A DNA stretch of 64,000 bases from Pseudocalidococcus sp964653145. GTDB lineage: Bacteria; Cyanobacteriota; Cyanobacteriia; Thermosynechococcales; Thermosynechococcaceae. The stretch lies in assembly GCA_964653145.1 (NCBI GenBank), contig CAZZCG010000022.1, positions 1 through 64,000 of the forward strand, given 5' to 3'. Under the pieces are notes generated by a model that was given only the letters and a program-made list of their open reading frames with translations, ran no database searches and was not told the DNA's origin. A program made the position numbers and the translations under genes. Positions 26,531 through 35,165 of the stretch are shown piece after piece. The first letter of the stretch is position 1. Each line of letters starts with the position of its first letter.

Positions 26531-27421
26531 TTAATCGTCCTCCAAATCCGGAGCCATCATTCGCCGTAAATGCTCCAGCCCTTTTTTCACTTGCCGCGAG
26601 ACCGTGACGGCGCTAATCCCCAGAAGTTCAGCGGTTTCTTTTTGGCTGAGGTCATGGAGAAAGACAAATTCTAAAATTTCACAGGTACGAGCTTCCAGTT
26701 TTTGTAGGCATTGCTGGAGCCGAATTCGGTCTTCCTGGACCAATTGGAAACTCCGGTAATGCTGATCCGGAAGAACATCTCCTAGACTTGAGGGCTCGTC
26801 TAAATCTTCACAAACTGGGGCATCCAAACTCAGGGGCAAACAATTTCGGTTGGCAAACTTAACCTCTTCCCATTCCTCGACGGAAATCTCCAGACCCGCG
26901 GCAATTTCCTGGTTTGTGGGTTGCCGATTCAAGGTTTGCCGCAGTTCCCCTGAGAGCCGACTGCCCTGGCGGTAAAGGGTTTGCCAACGGCGCGGTACGC
27001 GGATTTGGGTGCTTTTATCACGGAGATAATGTTGAATTTCACCCCGAATGTAGGCCACGGCAAAGGTACTAAAAGCAGTCCCATGGCCTGGATTAAACCG
27101 TTCAACCGCCCGAATTAAGCCAAGGGTGCCAATCTGGACTAAATCTTCATAGGTTTCAGAAGAATAGTGAACCCAGCGGTGGGCCTCCTTACGAACCAGG
27201 CCCATGTGCAACTGCACTAAGGAGTTTCGATTTTTGGCCGAAGCATCCTTTTGAAAGTCTTGGAGTAGGGCTTGGGTAGCCTGATATACAGAATTGGACG
27301 ATAGATTTGAGGGCATGGGAACGCTCACAACAGGGACAGGAGGCAAGTCATAGCCAAATACCCAGAATTTGCCATCCTCAGTATCACTTACGCATTGGGA
27401 TGAAGGTGTGATCTCAACCAC
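26531..27421 (-). CDS. sigF: group 3 RNA polymerase sigma factor, SigF type
   Basis: An alternative sigma-70 family factor. Region 2 has EDLVQIGTLGLIRAVERFNPGHGTAFSTFAVAYIRGEIQHYLRD, region 3 has VPRRWQTLYR, and region 4 has a helix-turn-helix HDLSQKETAELLGISAVTVSRQVKKGL. The B/F/G-type organisation matches cyanobacterial SigF, which in Synechocystis controls pili and motility. The frame opens with GTG at 27421. An internal ATG at 27316 (MPSNLSSNSVY) is an equally possible start, as the first 35 residues look non-conserved. An RsbW-type kinase encoded at 50.4 kb could be a regulator by family, but the two genes are far apart. Confidence 0.87.
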   Translation of the reverse strand: MVEITPSSQCVSDTEDGKFWVFGYDLPPVPVVSVPMPSNLSSNSVYQATQALLQDFQKDASAKNRNSLVQLHMGLVRKEAHRWVHYSSETYEDLVQIGTLGLIRAVERFNPGHGTAFSTFAVAYIRGEIQHYLRDKSTQIRVPRRWQTLYRQGSRLSGELRQTLNRQPTNQEIAAGLEISVEEWEEVKFANRNCLPLSLDAPVCEDLDEPSSLGDVLPDQHYRSFQLVQEDRIRLQQCLQKLEARTCEILEFVFLHDLSQKETAELLGISAVTVSRQVKKGLEHLRRMMAPDLEDD

Positions 27422-27609
27422 AGAGCAGCTTAAAAAATGCTCAAACCCAGGTTAACGACTTCAGAAATCCTCCAGCGGTCTATTTTGAATGTAGGGGGTG
27501 TGGCGGCAAATCACAGTAGTCTAGTTGACTTTCTTAACAGCTTCTTAATCTTTATACAAAAAACATTTTACTGATCTTGGCAAATTCCCTCAAGGCAGTG
27601 TAATGACCT

Positions 27610-28461
27610 TTACCCTAGTTCTAAGCTGGTAATCCCATAAATACCCTCAAGATCGATCTGCGGGGCCTGGGGCGTGTACATTCGGCCAGTTTCAAACATT
27701 GGCGTCATGCCATGGGCTTCAACTAATTTCACTGCATTGGGGTTGGCAAAGGGAATATCCAGAAAACAGGCCGCTCCTTGAATTTGGCTCACCAGGCCCC
27801 GAAAAATGCTCTCGGCCACCTCGTAGTTGCGCGCAAACAATGGCCCAATTCGCCAACCTGTTTCAGCCGGACGAATCGCCCCATAGCCTTGAAGTTGCTC
27901 CTGAAAATCAACATGGGCATAGCTGATGGTTTGGGGTTGCTGCAACCAGGCCTGAAGAAAAGACTCACGCTCACCGGGGAAAAACTGCCGATCAAACGCA
28001 ACTAACTCTGACCAGGCCAAATCTTGAATGGCCCTTAACTGTGGCGCGACCGTAAACTCTTCTGTAAATTGCCCCTGAAATCGGCTGTTCCGATGAGCTA
28101 AGCGAAACCCAGACCGTTCGTAATTGTGCTGTTGGGCGACGACCCCATCCAGGCCCAGAATTCGCTCCGGTTGAGATTTTAAATAGGCAATGCCCGCATT
28201 CCAGGTTTTTAGACCGTAGCCCTGACCCCGAAAGTCCGGCTTGACAATGTAAAACCCAACAAAACCGTAGCGCTGCCCATAGGCCACTGCTGAGATGCAG
28301 GAAATTGGCTCACCGTCCAATTCACCGATGAAAAAACCCTGGGGGTCGGTGTTGTAGAACGTTGTCGGATCCTTCTGGCCTGGGTTCCAGCCTTCCTGAG
28401 CTGCCCAACTTACCACAAGATGAATTTCTTCTGGTTGCATTTGCCGAACGGTGAACCCCAT
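27610..28461 (-). CDS. GNAT-family N-acetyltransferase
   Basis: A protein of about 283 residues starting at MGFTVRQMQPEEI (ATG 28461; the frame opens three codons earlier). The first 130 residues form a GNAT domain with the acetyl-CoA loop FRGQGYGLKTWNAGI. A second, degenerate GNAT-like half follows (RIGPLFARNYEVAESIFRGL and LDIPFANPNAVKLVEAHGM), as in the YitH/double-GNAT group. The acceptor substrate is unknown. It is flanked by short AT-rich intergenic sequence and has no evident operon partner. Confidence 0.87.
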   Translation of the reverse strand: MGFTVRQMQPEEIHLVVSWAAQEGWNPGQKDPTTFYNTDPQGFFIGELDGEPISCISAVAYGQRYGFVGFYIVKPDFRGQGYGLKTWNAGIAYLKSQPERILGLDGVVAQQHNYERSGFRLAHRNSRFQGQFTEEFTVAPQLRAIQDLAWSELVAFDRQFFPGERESFLQAWLQQPQTISYAHVDFQEQLQGYGAIRPAETGWRIGPLFARNYEVAESIFRGLVSQIQGAACFLDIPFANPNAVKLVEAHGMTPMFETGRMYTPQAPQIDLEGIYGITSLELG

Positions 28462-28609
28462 ACATACCAAGCCTAAGAATCTACCTAAATAATAGGCTGT
28501 AATGATTAACGACTATCGGGTACAGCTAGGAATTGCTGCCAGGACAGAACATGGGCACTTTGATGTTCCTAAGGATTTGTTTGGCCCATAAGTCAGGGTT
28601 CTGATTCAC

Positions 28610-28858
28610 CTAAAGACCAGTGCCGTTTAGGGTTTGCACCACCATATCAATAAATTTCCCACCCCAAACAATTGAGAGTAGGCCACATGAGATAACCAGC
28701 AAGGATGCAAACCCAGCTTGAACAACGCCAAAATCGCTAAATGTTCCATAGGTCAACGGAATGAGCAGCGCTAGCGCACCAACTGTCGCCCCGCCCAGAA
28801 AACGATAGATAATGCTTAAGGCTGAAGGTTGGTGGGAATCAGTGTTCTTAGAAGTCAT
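28610..28858 (-). CDS. small membrane protein with two TM helices, unknown function
   Basis: An 82-residue protein when started at MTSKNTDSHQP (ATG 28858; five codons lie upstream in frame). It has two hydrophobic segments (FLGGATVGALALLIPLTYG and VVQAGFASLLVISCGLLSIVWGG) joined by a short loop. I have the impression that such proteins are conserved in cyanobacteria but cannot name a family. It is separated from the GNAT gene by 149 bases on the same strand and divergent from the GGDEF gene. Confidence 0.65.
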   Translation of the reverse strand: MTSKNTDSHQPSALSIIYRFLGGATVGALALLIPLTYGTFSDFGVVQAGFASLLVISCGLLSIVWGGKFIDMVVQTLNGTGL

Positions 28859-29096
28859 CAGAAATTCCTGCAAGAACTTAAACTATGGGTACGGGCTGTT
28901 GAGTATTGCCTGCTTAGGTACAGTATATAGTTCTTTGACTGGGAAGTTGTGGGCAAACGATCACCAACGACTCAAACCAAAACATCACAATATTATCCGG
29001 TTCAATGATTTGTGATGCAGCAATGGTACTCGGATTAAATCACAACAATCGTTTTACTACTTCCCATTATTTATTTTCTTTTACTTAGTTGCTTTA

Positions 29097-29873
29097 ATGA
29101 CTGCTCAAGATAACCAAAGAGCAAAGAGTTGGCGAAATGCAATTTTAGGCATGGGACATTATCGCTCAGTGTTTGCTCTTACATTATTTTCAATGCTGAT
29201 CTCGGTAATAATCAATTCTGTAATAATGACAGTATTTTGGTGGGAAGGGATAGATGTACTCCTCAAATCACTGCTGGTTGCCGCCATCATTCCCGGAATC
29301 GTTGCGCCTTTAGCGACTAACTTCGTTGTCAAACTTCTATTTGAGCTAGAGGATATACAAACCCAACTGTTAGAAATGGTTAACCGGGATCCCTTAACGA
29401 AGGTGTACAGTCGCCGCTATCTTTTGGATTGCCTTGAAACTGAGTCAGCGAGAACCATGCGCTCAAATGAGCAAATGTCGTTGTTGATACTTGATGTTGA
29501 CAATTTTAAGTCAATTAATGATTGCTATGGGCATGGAAATGGAGATATTGTCCTACAAAAGATTGCTCAGGTTTGTGAATCCACCCTGCGCCCCTATGAC
29601 GTCATTGCACGTTTTGGTGGTGAAGAGTTTGTTGTACTTCTGCCAAACACCCCAATAACAGAAGCGTGCACTGTTGCTGAACGTATTCGAGAGAATGTGG
29701 CTGTTACGACTATTGAACTAACCTCTGGAGAATCTATCCGTAGCACGATTAGTATTGGTGTTAGCTCGTTTATCCCGCCAGACCCAAAGTGCCTCAACCT
29801 ATTGTCCCGCGCAGATAAAGGACTGTATAAAGCTAAAAATAACGGTCGAAATCAGTGGACAATTGCAGACTAA
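29097..29873 (+). CDS. membrane diguanylate cyclase (GGDEF)
   Basis: A 258-residue protein. Two membrane helices occupy about residues 20-80 (VFALTLFSMLISVIINSVIM and LLVAAIIPGIVAPLA). A full GGDEF domain follows with DPLTKVYSRRYL, DVDNFKSINDCYGHGNGD and the active site FGGEEF. RPYD five residues before GGEEF is a canonical inhibitory I-site, so it should make c-di-GMP and be product-inhibited. No sensory domain lies between the helices and the cyclase. Its stop codon falls within the left arm of the palindrome at 29865-29975, so the 3' end adjoins an apparent insertion site. Confidence 0.92.
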   Translation: MTAQDNQRAKSWRNAILGMGHYRSVFALTLFSMLISVIINSVIMTVFWWEGIDVLLKSLLVAAIIPGIVAPLATNFVVKLLFELEDIQTQLLEMVNRDPLTKVYSRRYLLDCLETESARTMRSNEQMSLLILDVDNFKSINDCYGHGNGDIVLQKIAQVCESTLRPYDVIARFGGEEFVVLLPNTPITEACTVAERIRENVAVTTIELTSGESIRSTISIGVSSFIPPDPKCLNLLSRADKGLYKAKNNGRNQWTIAD

Positions 29874-29975
29874 CTTTATCGTATCGGTATAACAGTGAAG
29901 CTCAGCGGCGGCAGATAACCTTGGCATCTTCACCCATACCTCTGTTATGTTCGTTACAGAGCAACGTTAGTCTGC
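29865..29975 (-). repeat. long imperfect palindrome resembling an integron attC site
   Basis: GCAGACTAAC (29865-29874) and GTTAGTCTGC (29966-29975) are perfect reverse complements 91 bases apart. Between them are nested shorter arms: ATAACAG (29889-29895) with CTGTTAT (29942-29948), TGAAG (29896-29900) with CTTCA (29928-29932), and GGTAT with ATACC. The outer arms are one mismatch from the RYYYAAC/GTTRRRY cores of integron attC sites, and a length of 111 bases is within the attC range. It lies just 3' of the minus-strand two-gene island, where a cassette would carry its attC. It could instead be a terminator, but it lacks a U-tract. Confidence 0.45.
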
Positions 29976-30059
29976 TGTATGCACAGTAAACTGATCCTCG
30001 ACTAAATAACTCTAACCTTTGTATTGGAAATAAATGAATATTGCAAGCATCGACTAAAG

Positions 30060-30728
30060 TCAATATTCACTGTCTGGATTGAACTGGTCATCCAGCAAGA
30101 TTTTTTCAGGCAAAGAAACAGGAAGGACTTTCTCAATATAGTAAAGGTAGGCTCTCCATTGTATGGAAATAACAGCTATCAAGAAAGCGAAAAAAGAAAA
30201 TAGATCAACTAAATTGAATCTTTTACTTAAACCAATTATAGATACAAGTAAGCAAGATATACAAATCTCTCCCCATGTATGAAGCTTAATAAGCTTCTTT
30301 TTTCGTGAATTCAAATCTTTGGACAGATCTTTAACAAGGATAAGATCTAGAGCCTGATTTCCTGTCAATTTTGCACGAATTTTTCTGGTCAAGCGTCTAA
30401 TATACTCCTTCAAGTCTCTAATCTTCGAAAATGCTTGAAAGAAGTCACTTTTCAGTCTTGAATAAATAGGACTAATGGTCAATGTCAAAAGAATTGAGAA
30501 TAGTATCTGAAAGACTGTTATGTTAGTCCAAAGTTTACTATCAAAGTTGAAAAAATCTTTTGTATCAATAGAGCCTATTTCAAGCCATATACTTCCAAGA
30601 TAGCTTGTATTTGTTGCCAGTCCTAAAACCCAAACAAATCCTAAGCATATAATAATCTTATGAATATCTATTGAAGATACTAAGTCCTCAATGTACTTCT
30701 CTTTTATGAATTTAATTAAATCATCCAT
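30060..30728 (-). CDS. membrane protein of unknown function in AT-rich island
   Basis: A 222-residue protein with about four membrane helices: near 22-42 (HKIIICLGFVWVLGLATNTSY), 68-90 (ITVFQILFSILLTLTIS), 150-165 (EICISCLLVSIIGL) and 172-192 (VDLFSFFAFLIAVISIQW). A basic cytoplasmic segment rich in Lys/Arg (IRRLTRKIRAKL, SRKKKLIKL) lies between helices 2 and 3. No family was recognised. It starts within the last codons of the upstream 290-residue gene (8-base overlap), so the two are translationally coupled. A membrane effector paired with a soluble sensor is a reasonable guess, as in many defence pairs, but nothing proves it. Confidence 0.7.
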   Translation of the reverse strand: MDDLIKFIKEKYIEDLVSSIDIHKIIICLGFVWVLGLATNTSYLGSIWLEIGSIDTKDFFNFDSKLWTNITVFQILFSILLTLTISPIYSRLKSDFFQAFSKIRDLKEYIRRLTRKIRAKLTGNQALDLILVKDLSKDLNSRKKKLIKLHTWGEICISCLLVSIIGLSKRFNLVDLFSFFAFLIAVISIQWRAYLYYIEKVLPVSLPEKILLDDQFNPDSEY

Positions 30729-31593
30729 TGTCCTGGAGTATATCTAGAAAGTATATGTCACCAGCTTTTGGATCAAATGCTCCGTACTCAATTAGAGGAC
30801 AGCCGATTATCTTCACAGGCTCTTTAGAACCTAAAAAGGGGCTTGCTTTGAAAAAACTTTTCTCGTTAACAAAATGTATATTTGCATCCTTCTTGGAAAA
30901 AACATTATGTATTCTTCCCTTCATATTTCCATGATCCAATGATGTAATCTTGGCAAGATAAATGACTGGTTCACCAATTACTTTTTCAGATACTATTGAG
31001 TGAAAGTTTTCGCTAACTCGTTTATTAAACGTAAAAGTTTCAGTTCTATCTCCAGTTAGCTCAAACTCAACTATACTATCATCACTAACGTTTGCCGACC
31101 GTATTACAGACGCGATTTGATCAAATTCTTTAACAATTGATCGATCTCCATATTTTCGAGTCACTTGTTCTGGAGGATTATTGAGTAAAAGCTCATATTC
31201 TGCTGGTGTGAGGATAGAGGCTCTAATCTGCTGCTTTCTCGTCTCTATTTGCTCAGAAAAGTTAGTGGTTTGTCGATCTCCCCCCTCCATTGCTCTATCA
31301 ATGGCTGGTCTAAGCGCAGTAGAAATACGATTTATAATTCCTTTGCCAATAGGAGTGTTTGCAAAAAAATCAAGGATGTATCCACCTTCCTGGGAAACTC
31401 CTGTAACAAATCGAGTTTCTTGGTAGTCTTCTGAATGTAACCTTGCATTCTTCCAGACAGCACCATACTTAAGATCCAAATATGCTCTGTCAACTGCTGA
31501 TTGCAAATGTGACAGGCTTTTTCCAAGGAATCTCATTGAAATCGTATGTCCTGATGCAATCTCTCCAGCAAAATGGATTCTAATTCTGCTCAT
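30721..31593 (-). CDS. soluble protein of unknown function in AT-rich island
   Basis: A 290-residue protein opening MSRIRIHFAGEIASGHTISMRFLG, with no signal peptide or membrane segment. It looks alpha/beta in the first half (GKSLSHLQSAVDRAYLDL, GGYILDFFANTPIGKGI) and beta-rich in the second (IVEFELTGDRTETFTFNKRV). No catalytic motif or known family was recognised. The stop overlaps the start of the membrane-protein gene by 8 bases. The pair is AT-rich and free of the host CAGGCC motif, and it is bounded by an attC-like palindrome and a related core sequence, all of which point to horizontal acquisition as a unit. Confidence 0.7.
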   Translation of the reverse strand: MSRIRIHFAGEIASGHTISMRFLGKSLSHLQSAVDRAYLDLKYGAVWKNARLHSEDYQETRFVTGVSQEGGYILDFFANTPIGKGIINRISTALRPAIDRAMEGGDRQTTNFSEQIETRKQQIRASILTPAEYELLLNNPPEQVTRKYGDRSIVKEFDQIASVIRSANVSDDSIVEFELTGDRTETFTFNKRVSENFHSIVSEKVIGEPVIYLAKITSLDHGNMKGRIHNVFSKKDANIHFVNEKSFFKASPFLGSKEPVKIIGCPLIEYGAFDPKAGDIYFLDILQDNG

Positions 31594-32057
31594 GCGCCAA
31601 TTGTTTCGAAGGGATACCCAGTTTGTTTATCTTGTGCTTTCTTTAGGAATATACCAAGAATAATTGCAAATTGAGAACTTGACTGAATTTGCTTAACTCT
31701 TACTTACTAAAGCTAATTGACCTTGAATATCTAATAAACAGCCTTTAAGTTACCGCTCCCACTGAAGGGGAAAGCAGGCTAACTAGTGTATGCGCAGCAA
31801 AAAGCCAGATAACACCCTGTACAGCATACTTATCATGAATTTACTTGAAACTCCCTCAATTTTTCTGATAATTTAATATTTTTTGGAATAATCATCCATA
31901 TGGCTTCTTTGTTGTGCTCATGTAAATAACTTCCAGCCACGAAGCCCCAAGACCCCCTAGGCAGTCATTCTCTACGAATCAAACATGAAACCTATCAACA
32001 TAGAGAATTTCTATGCCCATTTACTTAAGATTTGGCAGAAATGACTAAAACCCTTGC
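31594..32057. other. 464-bp intergenic region holding the far boundary of the island
   Basis: The AT-rich sequence should include the promoter of the two-gene island. At 31774-31783 it contains GCAGGCTAAC, one base different from the left arm of the palindrome on the island's other side. On the minus strand this reads GTTAGCCTGC, a core-site-like sequence pointing into the island. Next to it, TGTATGCGCAGCAAA (from about 31787) resembles TGTATGCACAGTAAA at about 29976, and GTATGC/GCATAC form a loose hairpin to about 31830. The remaining 220 bases to aroC hold nothing I recognise. Confidence 0.4.
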
Positions 32058-33164
32058 TTACTCAACCTCAGGAGATTTCAAGGTATGGCACTGGGCTTGA
32101 TTTCGCAGGAGATGATCGCACAACACCAAGGCAACCATCGCTTCCACCATCGGGACGGCTCTGGGCAACACACAGGGATCATGACGACCTTTTGCTGCTA
32201 GAACCTTAGACTCCCCGGCCTGGTTGACGGTATTTTGCGGTTTACCAATGGTTGCTGTCGGTTTAAAGGCCACCCGCATCAAAATATTTTCTCCATTAGA
32301 AATACCCCCTTGCACCCCCCCAGAGCGATTAGTGACCGTGCGAATTTGCCCTTGGTCATCCGTATAAAACTCATCATTATGCTCCAGGCCTGTGAGGAGA
32401 GTTCCAGCAAATCCTGAGCCAATCTCAAAGCCTTTGGTTGCGGGCAGAGACATAACTGCTTTGGCTAAGTCGGCTTCTAACTTGTCAAAGACTGGTTCAC
32501 CCAGGCCCCGCGGTACCTGACGCGCCACACATTCAATTACCCCACCGACAGAGTTAGCTTGCCGCCGAATTTCATCAATCAGGGCAATCATCTTTTCGGC
32601 TGCAACGGGATCGGGACAACGGAGAATATTGCTTTCAACTTGCTCAAGCGTCACCGTTTCTGGATCAATTTGGGCTTCTAGCTCCTTGATCCGACACACA
32701 TAGGCTAAGACTTCTACCCCAGCGACCTGTTTCAGGATTTTTTTGGCGATTGCCCCCGCCGCCACCCGACCAATGGTTTCCCGCGCTGAAGACCGGCCAC
32801 CCCCCTGCCAATTGCGAATCCCATATTTTGCGTCATAGGTAGCATCTGCATGGGAAGGGCGATACACCTTGGCCATTTCGGCATAGTCTTCGGGCCGTGT
32901 GTCTTTATTTCTGACCAGGATTGTGATTGGCGTTCCTAAGGTTTGCCCCTGAAACACACCGGACAAAATTTCACAGGTATCGGTTTCTTGACGAGGTGTC
33001 GTAATCCGACTCTGGCCTGGGCGGCGACGATCTAACTCGAATTGAATATCGGCCACATCCAAGGCTAATTTTGGGGGACAGCCATCAATGACCACGCCCA
33101 CCCCGCCCCCGTGGGATTCGCCAAAGGTGGTGATCCGAAATAAATGTCCAAAGGTGTTGCCCAT
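32058..33164 (-). CDS. aroC: chorismate synthase
   Basis: A 368-residue enzyme for the last step of the shikimate pathway, converting EPSP to chorismate with reduced flavin. It carries the family signatures GESHGGGVGVVIDGCP near the N-terminus, the central RSSARETIGRVAAGAI, and RxDPCVLPRAVPMVEAM near the C-terminus. It appears complete. DAHP synthase, the pathway's first enzyme, is encoded at 47.2 kb, so the pathway is not clustered here. The ATG is well supported by the conserved start MGNTFGHLFRI. Confidence 0.96.
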   Translation of the reverse strand: MGNTFGHLFRITTFGESHGGGVGVVIDGCPPKLALDVADIQFELDRRRPGQSRITTPRQETDTCEILSGVFQGQTLGTPITILVRNKDTRPEDYAEMAKVYRPSHADATYDAKYGIRNWQGGGRSSARETIGRVAAGAIAKKILKQVAGVEVLAYVCRIKELEAQIDPETVTLEQVESNILRCPDPVAAEKMIALIDEIRRQANSVGGVIECVARQVPRGLGEPVFDKLEADLAKAVMSLPATKGFEIGSGFAGTLLTGLEHNDEFYTDDQGQIRTVTNRSGGVQGGISNGENILMRVAFKPTATIGKPQNTVNQAGESKVLAAKGRHDPCVLPRAVPMVEAMVALVLCDHLLRNQAQCHTLKSPEVE

Positions 33165-33337
33165 GATCGCTGAAGAACCCGCTGTGACTAACCGACTGCC
33201 ATAAGTTGCTTTTCTAGCTTCTCAGATTGAGGGATAATGCTTAACAGGTTCTGCCCAATCTGGGTTTTTCACCCATCCCCTTGGATACCGCTGGTTTTAT
33301 TGCTACCGAAATTTAGGAGATTAATGGAGATATAGAT

Positions 33338-33526
33338 ATGTCTATTTTGTTTCAACTGGCTTTAGCTGCATTAGTCATTTTGTCCTTTGTCATGGTGGTG
33401 GGGGTGCCGGTAGCCTATGCCTCGCCACAGGATTGGGATCGCTCGAAGCAATTACTGTTTTTAGGCTCCGGGGCCTGGGTGGTCTTAGTCATTTTGGTCG
33501 GTGTTCTTAACTTTTTGGTGGTTTAA
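33338..33526 (+). CDS. psbZ: photosystem II protein PsbZ (Ycf9)
   Basis: A 62-residue protein of exactly the family length with two membrane helices (LALAALVILSFVMVVGVPVAYA and GAWVVLVILVGVLNFLVV) joined by SPQDWDRSKQLLF, a hallmark of PsbZ. It is a peripheral photosystem II core subunit that stabilises supercomplexes and the antenna interface. ribH begins 7 bases after its stop, so the two are probably cotranscribed, an arrangement found in other cyanobacteria. AGGAGATTAATGGAG precedes the ATG. Confidence 0.97.
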   Translation: MSILFQLALAALVILSFVMVVGVPVAYASPQDWDRSKQLLFLGSGAWVVLVILVGVLNFLVV

Positions 33527-33532
33527 GAATTA

Positions 33533-34078
33533 ATGGCTGTTTTTGAGGGGACATTTCATCAACTGACTGGCTCTCGCTTTGCCATCGTGATTGCCCGCTT
33601 TAACGATCTGATCAGTGCCAAGCTTTTGGAAGGTTGCCAAGATTGCCTCCGACGCCATGGTATTGATCCGGATCCCCAGGGGCCTCAGGTGGATTATATT
33701 TGGGTGCCGGGAAGCTTTGAAGTGCCCCTTGTGGCTGCCCAAACCGCCGCGAGTCGTCGCTATGCCGCTGTGATTTGTCTCGGGGCCGTGATTCGTGGCC
33801 AAACCCCCCACTTTGACTATGTGGCCGCTGAAGTGACGAAAGGTATTGCCACCGCAAGTATGCAGACTGGTATCCCAATTATCTATGGGATTTTGACCGC
33901 GGATACGATGCAACAGGCCTTGGAGCGGGCCGGAATTAAGAGTAATAAAGGTTGGGATTATGCCCTCAATGCCCTGGAGATGGCCAGCTTGATGCAGCAG
34001 TTACAACAAGGGTTTTCTGGTTCTGCCCCGAATCTGCCTCCGAATCGTGATCATGCCCCAATCTTGCCATCGAGTTAA
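33533..34078 (+). CDS. ribH: 6,7-dimethyl-8-ribityllumazine synthase
   Basis: A 181-residue enzyme that condenses 5-amino-6-ribitylaminouracil with dihydroxybutanone phosphate, the penultimate step of riboflavin synthesis. Conserved segments are FAIVIARFND, VPGSFEVPLVA, CLGAVIRGQTPHFDYV and GILTADTMQQALERAG, with the catalytic His in the HFDYV region. The C-terminal 20 residues (SAPNLPPNRDHAP) are an unconserved tail. It is tightly coupled to psbZ upstream. ribD is at 5.8 kb on the other strand. Confidence 0.96.
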   Translation: MAVFEGTFHQLTGSRFAIVIARFNDLISAKLLEGCQDCLRRHGIDPDPQGPQVDYIWVPGSFEVPLVAAQTAASRRYAAVICLGAVIRGQTPHFDYVAAEVTKGIATASMQTGIPIIYGILTADTMQQALERAGIKSNKGWDYALNALEMASLMQQLQQGFSGSAPNLPPNRDHAPILPSS

Positions 34079-34151
34079 GAAGATTTTGGAGTTTCTTGTT
34101 CAGCAAAATGACTAGCGGTTTCAGTTAATCTAAAGCCCAACGAGGTGGTGA

Positions 34152-34748
34152 ATGCCAGGCCATGAGTTGATCCCTATGTGGCAAGCCCTCTTAAATGAAT
34201 TCAGCCAAACTCTGATTAGCTCCCAGGCCAGGACGTTAACCCCAGAGAATTCTGCATCTCAATGGCTTGGGAATTCGGGCGCTACAGAAGCGGAAATTAG
34301 GGCAGCAGAAACACGACTGGGCGTTCAATTTCCCCCATCCTATCGAGCATTTCTCGAAGTATCTAATGGTTGGCCGCGTTCAGATTGGACGGAAATGCAG
34401 CTTTGGTCAACAACAGAAATTAATTGGTTTTCACAGCAAAATCAAGGTTGGATAGAGGCTTGGCGTCCCTATGAAGAAAAACGGCCGACAATTACAGATG
34501 ACGAATATTTTGTTTATGGTGCAGCTCAAGATTGTGTGAATTTAAGACGAGAATATTTGCAAACTGCCTTAGAAATTAGCAGTGACAGTGGGGATGGGGA
34601 TATTTTTCTATTGATTCCTGATGTCATTTTCCCAGATGGAGAATGGGAGGCTTGGCACTTTGGCAATAAACTTCCGGGTGCATATCGGTATCAGTCTTTT
34701 TATAATCTGATGCAAGAAGTGGTTGCGCAAGGTTGTTTCATCCGCTGA
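34152..34748 (+). CDS. SMI1/KNR4 family protein
   Basis: A 198-residue protein with an SMI1/KNR4 fold: AEIRAAETRLGVQFPPSYRAFLEVSNGWP near residues 57-75, then W/Y-rich beta elements and GDIFLLIPDVIFPDGEWEAWHFGNKLPGAYRYQSFYNLM. In bacteria this family is best known as immunity proteins for polymorphic or contact-dependent toxins. No toxin gene lies beside it, so it is an orphan, perhaps protecting against toxins of other cells or serving a house-keeping role. The ATG at 34152 is used; MWQALLNEF nine codons later is a possible alternative. Confidence 0.85.
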   Translation: MPGHELIPMWQALLNEFSQTLISSQARTLTPENSASQWLGNSGATEAEIRAAETRLGVQFPPSYRAFLEVSNGWPRSDWTEMQLWSTTEINWFSQQNQGWIEAWRPYEEKRPTITDDEYFVYGAAQDCVNLRREYLQTALEISSDSGDGDIFLLIPDVIFPDGEWEAWHFGNKLPGAYRYQSFYNLMQEVVAQGCFIR

Positions 34749-35165
34749 ACCAGGCCAAGTCTGCTTCACAACTAGCCAATCCCTGATGATTTAACAATCA
34801 AGAAAATTCGATTACCCGGATACACAGACTAAACTATCTACTCGCAAGACCGATTCCAGCTTTCAAGGTCACGATATGATTCAATTTTTCTGACGGTGTG
34901 TGGATTAGTTAGATTCCGGTTAGGATGTTTGCAATTAAGGTTAGTTAAATCTTAAATTTATGGTCGGAGTATTATACTCATAACTAACATTTAGGGTCAG
35001 TAAAGTGACGATAGGGGCTGGGAAAGACTGTAAATCCCTTATTTTATCTGATTTGATTGGGAATACTGAGTATGTCTAAAATGCTTTCTCCACATAGGTT
35101 ACAGGTTTATAGAGATGTCTAATGAACTCCTGAAGTTTTTAATCAGCGGAATCTAAGTTTGTAAT
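34749..35165. other. 417-bp convergent intergenic region
   Basis: This lies between the SMI1/KNR4 gene (plus) and the CapA-like gene (minus). It is AT-rich with repeated GTTAG/GGTTAG short motifs (34917-34947) and a small palindrome GAGTATTATACTC near 34971. No gene, RNA or strong terminator was recognised. Its composition resembles the flanks of the AT-rich islands. Confidence 0.3.

Noticed and set aside
29865..29975. Palindrome as a simple rho-independent terminator of the GGDEF gene
   Set aside because: The arms are separated by about 90 bases and no T-run follows, so a terminator is unlikely, although a role in RNA structure is not excluded.
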